Origin: Fabrea salina
Taxonomy: Eukaryota > Ciliophora > Heterotrichea > Heterotrichida > Fabreidae
Assembly: GCA_022984795.1 (NCBI GenBank)
Contig: JALIHJ010000042.1
Location: 62,001 to 126,000, forward strand
Reading direction: 5' to 3'
DNA: 64,000 nucleotides
Shown here: piece by piece, positions 18,467 through 27,825 of the stretch
How positions within the stretch are numbered: position 1 is the first letter of the stretch
Layout of the letters: each line of letters opens with the position of its first letter
Notes under the pieces: model-generated
What the model was told of the DNA's origin: nothing
Databases searched by the model: none
What the model saw: only the letters and a program-made list of their open reading frames with translations
Made by a program: the position numbers and the translations under genes

Positions 18467-19957
18467 ATGCTGAGGCTCAAAGCGCTAAGGTTGTTTTCCA
18501 AGAAAGTCAATAAAATCATAGAAAACGAGTTTTACAACAACCCAGAATTCAGAAGAGCTATGCCCAATATATCCTCTAAACTCCCAGACGCTCCAGAGTT
18601 GCCTAGAGAACCCAGTTACGCAGAAGGACTTCTTTACAAGTACAAGGACAGTCCCAAAATCGAACAAGAAACTACAGAACTTAACGAAAAAACCTTTGTA
18701 GAAGGCTACAAGTCTCCCAGAGGCCCCATCAAGTGGATGTCCCAAGAAGACAAAGACCGAATCCACGCACAAGTTGACTACAAAATGGAAGAGCTAGAAA
18801 GAACAGGACTGTCCAGAGAAGAAATCCTATTCAACCGAGCCAAAGGTTTTCCTCTCAGGGAAGACCCTGTGTTCCAGTACCTCAAGTCCAACAGAGAGGC
18901 CCGTGAAATGATGCTAAAGCCAGGTGAAGAGTTCACTGCTGAAAAAGTAATAGACTACGCCTTGCGCCAAGACACTGGAACTGACAGGTCCAAAACTCTT
19001 TCTAACGAAAGGCCTCTGTACGAGCACGAACTGCCTGAAGGTTACGAATACGATGTCAGGACGGGAAAAACTTACCCTAAAAAGATCAAACCCGAAGACT
19101 ACTATTGGAGCGAAAAACTCGACAAAAAGTACGAAGAGTACAGGAAGTACTTTAAAGGGGCAGGAGCTATGTTTCCTGAAAAGATTCCTCAAAAACATAA
19201 ACTCCGCAGAAGGTACAAACGCCAAGTGAATATTAACGACATCGACTACAGAAACACTGAGTTTTTAAGTCAGTTCATGACTAAAGCTGGCCTTATTAAA
19301 AGCAGATGGCAAACAAAGCTATCCTCCAAAGCCCAAAAAAAGGTTTCAAAAGCTATTAAGCACGCAAGGAACCTCAACCTCTTCACCACCAAAGGGTTTG
19401 TGATGCCTCCTCACAAAAAGAACTTAGAACCTATGCAGTTCCAAAACTTTTCTAAATTTGTGATCCACGCTGAAACAGGAACAGTTTACGCTAAGAAGTA
19501 CGAGTCAGAAGTTTCCAGACAAGACGACTTAGAGTACTACTACACCATTGAAAAAACAGCTAACAAGTTCCATATGGAGAACCCAGACGAAGACTTAGCT
19601 GCCAACAGAGAGCGACTTGAAAAGCTCTTGGACGTAGAACCTCAATTCATACCTAACCAAAAACAACTTGAAATCCTGGAAGCCCAGCACTACTTTAAGT
19701 CCAAAGAAGGGGAAGGAAAAGAAACCTTCGAAAAGCTTTCACAGAACTTAAGTAGTGTTGAGCCAACTGACTTAGCCAGTGTCTTCATTAAAGAAAAAGG
19801 AGCAGACGAAGAGTTACTGAATCTAGAACCCCAAGAACGCCAGGAACAAGACATTTTGAGTTTGTGGGAAGACCTCGCTAACTTCAAAAAACAATGCGGC
19901 ATTCAAACTGGAGGCACTCCTAACTGGGTGCAAGAGTTAGCTAACACACCTAATTGA
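18467..19957 (+). CDS. Mitochondrial ribosomal protein bS18m with long extensions
   Basis: Residues about 247-312 match bacterial S18: RRYKRQVNINDIDYRNTEFL, then F.TKAGLIKSRWQ, then KAQKKVSKAIKHARNLNLF. S18 is a small-subunit protein near the platform. The N-terminus (MLRLKALRLFSKKVNK) fits a mitochondrial presequence. Bacterial S18 has about 75 residues. Here ~245 residues precede it and ~185 follow, with no recognisable domain, so this is a ciliate-type expanded mitoribosomal subunit. It starts 11 bp after the preceding stop and ends in TGA. Confidence 0.85.
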   Translation: MLRLKALRLFSKKVNKIIENEFYNNPEFRRAMPNISSKLPDAPELPREPSYAEGLLYKYKDSPKIEQETTELNEKTFVEGYKSPRGPIKWMSQEDKDRIHAQVDYKMEELERTGLSREEILFNRAKGFPLREDPVFQYLKSNREAREMMLKPGEEFTAEKVIDYALRQDTGTDRSKTLSNERPLYEHELPEGYEYDVRTGKTYPKKIKPEDYYWSEKLDKKYEEYRKYFKGAGAMFPEKIPQKHKLRRRYKRQVNINDIDYRNTEFLSQFMTKAGLIKSRWQTKLSSKAQKKVSKAIKHARNLNLFTTKGFVMPPHKKNLEPMQFQNFSKFVIHAETGTVYAKKYESEVSRQDDLEYYYTIEKTANKFHMENPDEDLAANRERLEKLLDVEPQFIPNQKQLEILEAQHYFKSKEGEGKETFEKLSQNLSSVEPTDLASVFIKEKGADEELLNLEPQERQEQDILSLWEDLANFKKQCGIQTGGTPNWVQELANTPN

Positions 19958-19977
19958 GTTTACAAAGTTTAATTTTA

Positions 19978-21921
19978 TCATTCAGCTTGTGCCTCAATTA
20001 CAGTGAGGAGTTCTAAGTCCTTGGAAACTTGAGTTTTTATTTGGTCTTCAATAGACTTGTTAGCCGATAAGCTCCGAGAAACGGATTTACTGGCTGGTGG
20101 TTTTTTTCTTTGGCGGCCTCTTGATTTGGAGGCTTTGTTGTCTGGGTTGGGAAATAAGTAGTTTTTAACAGGGATTGCACTTACTTCTTTAACACGGGGT
20201 TCTGATTTGACCCTGGTTTTTTCAGACGCAGTTGAGGACTTTCTGACTAGCCTGGGTTCTCTTTCAACGGTGGAGACTTCTCTAGGTTTGGCTTTAGAAG
20301 GGCGTTTAGGTGGTTTTACTTCTTCTTTTTTGGGTTTTAAGTTCTTCACAGGCCTGCATCCGTTTTCCAAAAAGGACTTTAAGTCGTCTTCGCTCTTAGC
20401 AGCTCTTTTAATGCTGGGGTCGAATCTAAAAGGCACTTGCGTAGCAAGGTAAGAGGCAACTTGTAACTTAGTTCTGTAAAGTTGGGGGTCTTCGTTGAGT
20501 ACTCTAGAAAACTGGTTTTTGCCACAGAGGTCGAGGAGACTGATTCCAATGGCTCTTCCAGCGTCTTCTAGGATTTCAATGTCGTAAAAAGGAATTCCTT
20601 TTGAATAAACCTCACTAGAGTTAATAGCTTCAGGTGGTTCTTGTAAAGGCGAAGGATTGATTTGGTTAATGACTTTTCCTGAGTTGTAGTTGGCTTCTAA
20701 AGTGTAGCAACGCACTAAGTTCATAGCTTTAAAAAGAGCTACACGTCCTGAGCCTTCTTTAGACAGTCCGTCTCTTTTGTCCTTAGCGCGCATGTTTTTT
20801 TCCTGGAAACAAGAACCTTCAAAGTCAAAGTTAATACAGTTCAAAGACATTAGTTTGGCAAACAAACAAGTTTCAATTTGTCTTTGGTAGTCCATGTAGT
20901 TTCCGTAAACAAAGATTCCTTTTTTAGAAGCGTGTCCGTGCAAGTCAATGTAGCAGTAAACGCCTTCTTTGCTTTTGCGGTGGTAGTGCATTATCAGTTC
21001 TTTCACTGCGAAAATAGTGGGGTGGTCACTTGCAGAAGGGGTGTTGTAAACTCGATTGAGGTTCATTCCTTTAGTGTCAGTTCGGTAGTGGCCTCTAAAG
21101 ACCCCGTCAGGGTTCAGAATAGGCACTACTTTAAACACAAACTGATCACGCAGAGCTGCTGCCCGAGGGTCGTCACTTACTAAAAACTTAAGAAACCCAT
21201 TCATCATGTGGGAACCAGGAGTTTCTCCTGGATGCACTCTAGAAGAAATAAATACTATTTCCTTTCCTTGGAACTTAAAAGCTCTTTCCTGAGCTTCCGG
21301 AAACAAAGACCCTATTTTTTCTTCGCTTTCAGAAGTAATCCCGGTCTGACTGCTTATAGTTAACACATCGCACTTCCTTCCATCTAAGGAGTGCGTGAGT
21401 AGTTCTTTGTAGAAGTAGATGCCCTTTGCACTAGCTTCTTGACTCAACTCTTCAACTAGTTGGTCGTTTTCTTCGCAGCTCCAAGGGTAAGTAAAGGCAA
21501 ACCAGCACTCAGTCTCTTCAAACAAGTGAACAAAAGTAAGCTCAAACATACTTGCAACCTCCCCAGCTACTCTGAAACTCACAGGTGTGGCTATTCTTTG
21601 CCACTTGCCTTTTGTCTTGACCACTGGTTTCATACCGTCCCGAAACATCTTTCCCTGTAAATTCAAATTTTTGATAGTGAAAGACACTGTTGAAGCTTCG
21701 GGGGCTGTAGCTTTGAAATAAAACCAAGTCCTGCAGGTGTTTTCGTAAGAAGTTCCCATTGCATCCGGGCCTGTCCAAAGACTGTAGTTGTAAGCTGAAT
21801 TCCGAGTGGCTTTTGCAAGGTTTCCTGAATCGAAGTCGCTGGTTATGCTAACTTGGTCTTCTTCGAAGCTAAACGTGCAGTGCTGAGGAACTGACCCTCC
21901 GATAGCCGCTGACTTTTCCAT
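19978..21921 (-). CDS. Cytosolic carboxypeptidase, CCP5/AGBL5-like tubulin deglutamylase
   Basis: This is a 647-residue M14D metallocarboxypeptidase. The N-terminal beta domain has FDSGNL and YSLWTGPDAMGTSYEN...RTWFYF, the pattern of AGBL5/CCP5. The catalytic domain has the zinc site HPGE in SSRVHPGETPGS, PDGVFRGHYRTDTKGMNLNR, the third zinc ligand in YIDLHGH and the catalytic glutamate in YTLEANYNSG. CCP5 enzymes remove branch-point glutamates from tubulin side chains, which suits a heavily ciliated cell. The tail (from about 540) is basic and low-complexity. Confidence 0.92.
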   Translation of the reverse strand: MEKSAAIGGSVPQHCTFSFEEDQVSITSDFDSGNLAKATRNSAYNYSLWTGPDAMGTSYENTCRTWFYFKATAPEASTVSFTIKNLNLQGKMFRDGMKPVVKTKGKWQRIATPVSFRVAGEVASMFELTFVHLFEETECWFAFTYPWSCEENDQLVEELSQEASAKGIYFYKELLTHSLDGRKCDVLTISSQTGITSESEEKIGSLFPEAQERAFKFQGKEIVFISSRVHPGETPGSHMMNGFLKFLVSDDPRAAALRDQFVFKVVPILNPDGVFRGHYRTDTKGMNLNRVYNTPSASDHPTIFAVKELIMHYHRKSKEGVYCYIDLHGHASKKGIFVYGNYMDYQRQIETCLFAKLMSLNCINFDFEGSCFQEKNMRAKDKRDGLSKEGSGRVALFKAMNLVRCYTLEANYNSGKVINQINPSPLQEPPEAINSSEVYSKGIPFYDIEILEDAGRAIGISLLDLCGKNQFSRVLNEDPQLYRTKLQVASYLATQVPFRFDPSIKRAAKSEDDLKSFLENGCRPVKNLKPKKEEVKPPKRPSKAKPREVSTVEREPRLVRKSSTASEKTRVKSEPRVKEVSAIPVKNYLFPNPDNKASKSRGRQRKKPPASKSVSRSLSANKSIEDQIKTQVSKDLELLTVIEAQAE

Positions 21922-21975
21922 CTTTCAAAATTCTTAACTGATTAGGGATAGTACTGGGTACTTTGCTTATAATAA

Positions 21976-22653
21976 ATGGCAAAACAACTTACAGCTTCCG
22001 AGAAAAGCATAAACCCTTATGACAGGAGGTACTCCAAAATGCCCAACCCAAATGAAGACTCTTTAAGGCCTTACAGAGAGTTCTTCCACTCTTGGAAACA
22101 CTCTAAGAGCGAGTTACTTGCTTACATTTACAAATTCTTCAGTGGAGCTTTAGCAGGAACATTCGTAGGTGTACTGGCGATCCACCCTATGATAAGGCAG
22201 TCTCCCTATGCTTTGCGCAAGATACTTATGTCTTTTAGGTACTCTGAATTCTTTCCCTTTGACAATGCTAGGTTGGTTCTCAAAGCTATGGTTCCTAAGT
22301 ACGCCTTGCTAGGAGGAGGAGCTACTTTGTTTGGCCAGATATTGTCTGACTACTACGACAGAGCAATTGACTCAAACAAGGTAACTAAGTACATGACCCT
22401 GGGCTTTGTGGAAGCAGGCATAGCAGGTTACATGCTGACTTCTTGGATGTGGTTTCCTTGTGCCATCATGGGAATGTCAATTGGAGCAATTTTATCAGCA
22501 GGTAAGCCTGCCTCATTTTTAAGACTCCGTGGAGAAGCAGGAATGAAAGCAGTTGAGTACATTGGAGAAGTTTCTGCCGAAGAAAAGCGCAAGCATGCGC
22601 TGCAAGAAGCAAGGATCATGGGAAGTTCAGGAATTATTTTACCAAGGAACTAA
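21976..22653 (+). CDS. Hypothetical membrane protein, possibly mitochondrial (225 aa)
   Basis: It contains several moderately hydrophobic, glycine/alanine-rich segments (FFSGALAGTFVGVLAIHP, YALLGGGATLFGQIL, TLGFVEAGIAGYMLTSWMWF, AIMGMSIGAILSAG). The glycine-rich helices recall Tim17/22/23-type or respiratory-complex accessory proteins, but I cannot match a signature. The start ATG follows TTATAATAA. Its stop overlaps that of the convergent coiled-coil gene by 4 bp. Confidence 0.75.
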   Translation: MAKQLTASEKSINPYDRRYSKMPNPNEDSLRPYREFFHSWKHSKSELLAYIYKFFSGALAGTFVGVLAIHPMIRQSPYALRKILMSFRYSEFFPFDNARLVLKAMVPKYALLGGGATLFGQILSDYYDRAIDSNKVTKYMTLGFVEAGIAGYMLTSWMWFPCAIMGMSIGAILSAGKPASFLRLRGEAGMKAVEYIGEVSAEEKRKHALQEARIMGSSGIILPRN

Positions 22654-24026
22654 CTACTTAAAAGGTTAGCAAAGTGCTTTTTGGCCCTAAGTCTTATTTC
22701 GTGTTGCGAAAAAGGTAAGTGGTCTTCTCCTTCGGTAATTTCGATGTTTTGCAAAGAAGAGTTGACTTTACTTGCAATAGAAGAGTAACTTTTATTTGTG
22801 TTGGGAGTTTGGGTGTTCTGCATATTAAGTGATACCAAAAGCACAGTTATGAGTTCTTCGAGTTTGCTTAAGTGAATCACTACGTTGGGAGTAGTAATCT
22901 TAGGGTCGTTTTGGAAGGTTTGAGTTAAAGGAGGAATATTTAGGTCTTCCAAAGCTTTTAAGTTGCTTAAGATCGCAGGTGAAATGTCTTCGATTTCTTG
23001 GTTCATTTCTTCAGTTCTTTTATGGAGTTGTTTAGACATTTCGTTTAGTCTGTTAGCTTGGTTTTTCAGTTCACTTACGATTTTGTTGTCTTTAAAGTGT
23101 TCTCTTTTAGAAAACATCTCTATTTTAGAGTTAGTTTTGGAAAGTTTGTTTTCTACTTTATCAATGTTTTCACTTAGCTTGACTAAATTGGACCTTAACT
23201 GCCACTCTTGTTCGTAACTGTCTAAGTTGGCTTTTTCAATCTCAGCTAAACTGTCACTGCACAGCGCGTTCCCCATAACCTTAAATCCGTTTTCAAGTTG
23301 GTTGATATAGTCCCTGTACTCAGCTAACTGGTCTTTTTTGTCTTGGACATTCCGACTCCACTGAGCTGAAAGGAACTTTAAGCAGTTTAAGTAGTCTTTG
23401 ATTTCGTGATGGGGAGTTCTAACTCTCCTAGCTGGAGTAGGAGTCATAGACTTTATTTGGGAGTTGATGTTTTGTTGGAGTCTTGAAGCTCTTTCTTCTT
23501 GCATGTAACTTCTTTCTTGGAAGCTTTTGTTGAGTTTTGAGAGTTTTGTCTTGGTGCTGTCTCTTACAGACTGGTTTCTTTTGAACAAGTTGTTGAAGTC
23601 TTCAGCTTGGTTTTTGGTGCGGATGATTTGGCAGGATAGTTTCTTGCCTTCTTTTTTAGCTCCGTAGTTGTTGAACCTGATGTTTTCTATTTTGCTTTGA
23701 AGATTTTTGTTGTTTTTTCTGATTGAGCTGAGTTTTTTCCGAGCAACGTCTATTTTGTTTTCTAGTCTTTCTATTTTTTTGGTTTCTTTTGACTTTTCTT
23801 TGCTCCACTCAAATAAGTGCTTGAATTCTTTTTTGGCTTTTAGGAATTTGTTTTTTGATGACTTGATTTCTTCGCTAAGAGTTTCGCCTTTCCTTTTAAC
23901 TACTTCGTACTGGTGCGTGAAGTAGTCGTTTTTAGACTCTCTGTCAGGACTAGGTGACTCAGCAACCCCAACTGAACCTGTTGAAAACTCAGTTAGAAAA
24001 ATATTAAGTCCGTCGCTGTTTGCCAT
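22650..24026 (-). CDS. Coiled-coil protein (458 aa)
   Basis: Predominantly Lys/Glu/Asn-rich coiled coil occupies about residues 40-350. It is interrupted near 195-215 by a Pro/Arg segment (SMTPTPARRVRTPHHE). A second helical region ends near 420. The layout resembles axonemal docking-complex or ruler-type coiled coils, but I see no decisive motif. Its start lies 13 bp beyond the stop of the neighbouring minus-strand gene. Confidence 0.8.
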   Translation of the reverse strand: MANSDGLNIFLTEFSTGSVGVAESPSPDRESKNDYFTHQYEVVKRKGETLSEEIKSSKNKFLKAKKEFKHLFEWSKEKSKETKKIERLENKIDVARKKLSSIRKNNKNLQSKIENIRFNNYGAKKEGKKLSCQIIRTKNQAEDFNNLFKRNQSVRDSTKTKLSKLNKSFQERSYMQEERASRLQQNINSQIKSMTPTPARRVRTPHHEIKDYLNCLKFLSAQWSRNVQDKKDQLAEYRDYINQLENGFKVMGNALCSDSLAEIEKANLDSYEQEWQLRSNLVKLSENIDKVENKLSKTNSKIEMFSKREHFKDNKIVSELKNQANRLNEMSKQLHKRTEEMNQEIEDISPAILSNLKALEDLNIPPLTQTFQNDPKITTPNVVIHLSKLEELITVLLVSLNMQNTQTPNTNKSYSSIASKVNSSLQNIEITEGEDHLPFSQHEIRLRAKKHFANLLSS

Positions 24027-24039
24027 TTTGTTAGAGTAT

Positions 24040-24804
24040 TTAAGTTATGGACTTTTTCTTCCTTACGCTTTTGTATTTCATGATGTATTTGTTAGGATCG
24101 ATTTCTCCTTTTTTGAACTTTTCAGCCAGTTTAGACTTTTCAAGTTCGTTTTCAAAGTGTCTTTGGGAGTGGTAGTCGTACAGGTGCTTAAGAGTTGAAG
24201 AGTCGAACTCTTCAAATTCTTTCAGAGTGTCAATGGTCCACTCAAGCCTTTTGGAGTACTTGTCTAAGAACTTTTTTTCTTTGGTGATTTGAGAAGAGAC
24301 TTGAGGTAGGTTCTTGGAGTCTTCAAAAGCTTTTTGGATTTTGTCGTAGTTTTCAATCCCAGGACTTTTCCTGGTTCTTCGTGGTTTAAGGTCCAACTGG
24401 GTGCTTTTTTTAATCTGAGGAAGTTTAGGAGTTTCTTCGTAGGTTATAGACAAGGACCTTGCGAACTTAGGAACATGTTTAGTATCTACAAGACAGGACT
24501 TAAACCTTTTGGAGTTTTTTGGTTTCTCTATCAAGGTTTCTTTTTTGGGTGCCTTCAAAGTGCTTCTTAAGAGGTCTTGGGGATTAAAGTTCTTGAAACT
24601 GGTGTTAGACTGGTTTTTTGGAGAAGTGAAAACGGAAGGCAGGGTTTTAGATGTGTTTTCAGATAGCGCTTTTGGTGAATTTAAAGTAAGCAAAAATTTT
24701 TCCTTCTCTTTTAGGTAGATTTCATCAGTTATTTGAAGTGAAGGGTGGGGTTTATGTTGCTCTAAATACTTGAAGTTGTCGAGTTTGAACTCAGTGTTTT
24801 CCAT
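24040..24804 (-). CDS. Hypothetical basic protein (254 aa)
   Basis: I take the ATG at 24804 (MENTEFKLDN), because no ATG lies further upstream in frame. The protein is rich in Lys, Ser and Pro and likely disordered to about residue 160. A helical region follows (YSKRLEWTIDTLKEFEEF) and a basic end (KYKSVRKKKSIT). No family is recognised. It diverges from the 1000-residue gene with only 10 bp between the two start codons. Confidence 0.75.
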   Translation of the reverse strand: MENTEFKLDNFKYLEQHKPHPSLQITDEIYLKEKEKFLLTLNSPKALSENTSKTLPSVFTSPKNQSNTSFKNFNPQDLLRSTLKAPKKETLIEKPKNSKRFKSCLVDTKHVPKFARSLSITYEETPKLPQIKKSTQLDLKPRRTRKSPGIENYDKIQKAFEDSKNLPQVSSQITKEKKFLDKYSKRLEWTIDTLKEFEEFDSSTLKHLYDYHSQRHFENELEKSKLAEKFKKGEIDPNKYIMKYKSVRKKKSIT

Positions 24805-24814
24805 TATTAACTTA
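24805..24814. promoter_or_regulatory. 10-bp divergent intergenic region
   Basis: Two outward-facing ATGs flank only tattaactta, so both promoters and 5' UTRs must lie in these 10 bases or inside the opposing genes. The block ccattattaacttaatgg is close to palindromic. Both starts rest on the longest ATG-initiated frames. Confidence 0.55.
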
Positions 24815-27800
24815 ATGGAAAACTCAAAGCACCAGCAAATCATTTTTGACTATGTTAGGAGTTCCAATTTAGAAAGAATCATCCAAAACAGCATAAGGTC
24901 TTTGATGCAGTCAAACATTCTTCCAGACAACCCTTTCGGAGCCTCTACTAGGCACTACACTTACTTTGCTGCTAAAGACGACCTTTTACGGCTTAAAAAG
25001 AAACTACGCGACATACCTTTGAACGAGTTGGAGTTTGGAGAAGGCTGGAGGATTGGGCACTTGAAAAACGCTTCAGGGATTCCGCAGCTACTTAGGTACT
25101 ACGACCCTCTTTGCCTAGACAAGTTACTTAAGAGAATAGAACCCTTTTGCGAAGAGTACCTCGAAAAAATAAAGGACTACAGAATAGAAGTTAAAGTAAG
25201 TTTAGGCGGAGGAGAAATCTTCAAAGGGAAGTTTCTAGAGGAACCTGGAGTTGCCAAGAACCAGCTAGAAATAGTTACTCACTGCTTCTTAGAAGCACCT
25301 GGGTTTGAAAGGGCTTTTGAAGTGTTTGCTGATTTTGTTTACGAAGACATCATGAGTATTGGGAACCAGAACTTAAACTTCGTGAAAGGTTACTACTTAG
25401 AAAACAGCAACTCCACAGTGCTGCCTTTTGAAAGCATTAAAAGCGACAAAGAAATTTTTGTAAACGAACTCAGGTCTAGCGTTGTACTTCGCAGAGAGGC
25501 TTACTTTAAAGTTCTTCTTTTTACTCAAGAGTTTCAGGGAGCATCTGTTTCCCAAAGCTTCGAGTATGTTTCTGGAGTCAAAAAGTACATTTTGTACCAC
25601 TCGGAACCTGAGGGCAACTACAAGTCTTATGAAAGTTCTGAGTGCTATTCTATTTACGAAACTGTTTTTGGAGACACTGAAGCAGCTCAAAAGTACTCCC
25701 AGGTTTACTACAACGCAGATCAAAATCCACACGAACTAAGTTACATGTCCAATTACTCAAAGTTAAAAGAAGCAGCCATTGCTAAGCACTACAAAAAAGG
25801 CAACAACATCAAAATGCTTTGGGAAATGTTTTTGCTAATACTGAACTCCCCAGACATTCCTAGAAACGATGGAGTCAAAGAAGAACTTTTAGTTATTTTG
25901 AACCACAACAGCTCTAAACTTTACGCCCTCAACAGACTCAACAGTACCCTTCAAACCCTTATTAACAGGTTTTACGACACCAACTCAGAGGACTTCCAGA
26001 AACTTGCCCAAGGAGTTTTTTTTGAGTTTAAAGAAAAAATGATAAGTGCGTTTACCAACGGGTCAACTGCAGAAATGCTTATTGTCAGCGAAATGATCCG
26101 AAAAATGCTTGACTCAGTTTCGCTAAACGGGTCTAAAACACTCCAACTCCACTCTTACACTTTAAGAGTCCTAGAAAGACTCCAAAATTTGTGTTCCAGC
26201 TTAGCACAAAACTCCATTGAACTCCTTTTGAGAAACAGTCCTCTCATCAGCGACTTTGTGCAAACAGTAAGTAAAAAGTTCGGCATTAGAACAACAGTCA
26301 CTCAGAATTCTTTGTTATCTAAAAAACAAACTAAAAAAGTGTTTGACGTCAACAGTCAAAAAAAGCAACTCAAACTAAACGAAACTGAAACTATTGCCCA
26401 CTACTTATCTAAAACAGGACTATTAGGCAATTTAGTTCAGACAAGTAAAGACTTACTGCTTTCGTACCCACTGCTGCCTAACCCTCTGAAATACTTTTCC
26501 AAAAACCTTATGAGTGGCATTTCTAAATTTGATATGTTTTCTAAAAACCAGTTAACTGCCATACAGGAGTTCTGCAACCTGCCTGTAAACATCAGTGAAA
26601 AGGTGTTTATGCACGACCCAGTTAACACCAAGTACAGGTCGCTTAAGTTCCCAAGTTTGTACGGAAGCGAGGAGTCGCTTTTTATCTCTGACATTCAAGA
26701 AATAAACTTTTTTGCCCACTGCTTTGAGCCTTACTTAGCTTCTAAACTTAAATTCCAGGAAATTCTACACAAGAACTACACTTGTGAAGTCATCGGAAGT
26801 GTATGTGGTAAAAGCTTGCTGAGTCAAAGCATTGAGGAAAGCCAACGGATTGAGTGGACTTACAGTTACGACTTCTTTATAGAAGGTCCCTCTTTCAATG
26901 TTAGTATTCAGAACTTTCTGCGCATACTTATTAAGTACGCACTGTGGTTAGACAGTTCTACAGAGGCTACTGTTATTGGCTTCTTTTCGCCTTACTCTAA
27001 AAACCCTATAGCTTCTTTGGAAGACTTGATTAACCCTAAAGAGCGCCAAGTTTCTTATGGACTGCTTTTGTCAGCTTACCAAATTAACACTCCTGTGTGG
27101 CTTAGGTTCTTGGTTCCTTACCAAATTCCCAAAAGTAAAGAATCTAAGTTCTTCATAGTTCACTTGTACTTTAACTTGCACTACAAACCCTTCAACAAAC
27201 ACCAGTGGAGCAGCTTAAGAGCCAACGACCGGTTAGAAGACTTAATTAAGGTCTTTTTCAGTTTAGAAGACTACCAAAAGTACCTAGAAATAGCCCCAGA
27301 CGACTTCGGAGACGAAGACCTTCTAGAGAAACTTTTCAACCACGTGCATGTGTCCTTTAGCGAAGGCCAGTACTACAGGGGGTACCTTTACCTGCTTATA
27401 GCTTACATTTTCCAAAGAAACGAGTCACAGGCCTCCAGAATCCTTACTTTGAACTTCACTCCTCTAGAAATAATATTTGACTTAAGCAAGCAAGCTTACG
27501 CCCTTTTGGACTTAGTTAAACTAGGACTCAACAACCACTCCAAACTAGACAAAGATATTTTTACTAAAGGGTTCCAAGACTTCGTTAGCAAGTGCGAAAA
27601 GTGCATTTACCTTGAAAGAAACATTTACTTAGAAAGCTTGCAACCTGCTATACTAAGAGTGGTCTACGACACCCAAGAACTACTAAACTCCAACCTAGAA
27701 ACCAGTTTGCTAAAGGTCTCCGAAAACCTTAAATGGGTTTACAAAAACATTAACTCTATGAGCAAAGTCTGCGTGCTAAGTGCTCGTGAAGTCTTAAAAG

Positions 27801-27817
27801 AACTTATAAGTCACTAA
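24815..27817 (+). CDS. Large helical protein with possible N-terminal RIIa/Dpy-30-like helix pair (1000 aa)
   Basis: I take the ATG at 24815 (MENSKHQQII). Residues about 5-45 (FDYVRSSNLERIIQNSIRSL, then NILPDNPFG) resemble the two-helix docking/dimerisation fold of RIIa and Dpy-30 proteins, which attaches proteins to AKAP-type helices in radial spokes. The remaining ~950 residues are ordered-looking, mixed alpha and poor in low-complexity sequence, but match nothing I know. A cortical or ciliary scaffold is plausible. The N-terminal assignment is inference. Confidence 0.8.
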   Translation: MENSKHQQIIFDYVRSSNLERIIQNSIRSLMQSNILPDNPFGASTRHYTYFAAKDDLLRLKKKLRDIPLNELEFGEGWRIGHLKNASGIPQLLRYYDPLCLDKLLKRIEPFCEEYLEKIKDYRIEVKVSLGGGEIFKGKFLEEPGVAKNQLEIVTHCFLEAPGFERAFEVFADFVYEDIMSIGNQNLNFVKGYYLENSNSTVLPFESIKSDKEIFVNELRSSVVLRREAYFKVLLFTQEFQGASVSQSFEYVSGVKKYILYHSEPEGNYKSYESSECYSIYETVFGDTEAAQKYSQVYYNADQNPHELSYMSNYSKLKEAAIAKHYKKGNNIKMLWEMFLLILNSPDIPRNDGVKEELLVILNHNSSKLYALNRLNSTLQTLINRFYDTNSEDFQKLAQGVFFEFKEKMISAFTNGSTAEMLIVSEMIRKMLDSVSLNGSKTLQLHSYTLRVLERLQNLCSSLAQNSIELLLRNSPLISDFVQTVSKKFGIRTTVTQNSLLSKKQTKKVFDVNSQKKQLKLNETETIAHYLSKTGLLGNLVQTSKDLLLSYPLLPNPLKYFSKNLMSGISKFDMFSKNQLTAIQEFCNLPVNISEKVFMHDPVNTKYRSLKFPSLYGSEESLFISDIQEINFFAHCFEPYLASKLKFQEILHKNYTCEVIGSVCGKSLLSQSIEESQRIEWTYSYDFFIEGPSFNVSIQNFLRILIKYALWLDSSTEATVIGFFSPYSKNPIASLEDLINPKERQVSYGLLLSAYQINTPVWLRFLVPYQIPKSKESKFFIVHLYFNLHYKPFNKHQWSSLRANDRLEDLIKVFFSLEDYQKYLEIAPDDFGDEDLLEKLFNHVHVSFSEGQYYRGYLYLLIAYIFQRNESQASRILTLNFTPLEIIFDLSKQAYALLDLVKLGLNNHSKLDKDIFTKGFQDFVSKCEKCIYLERNIYLESLQPAILRVVYDTQELLNSNLETSLLKVSENLKWVYKNINSMSKVCVLSAREVLKELISH

Positions 27818-27825
27818 TTATAACA

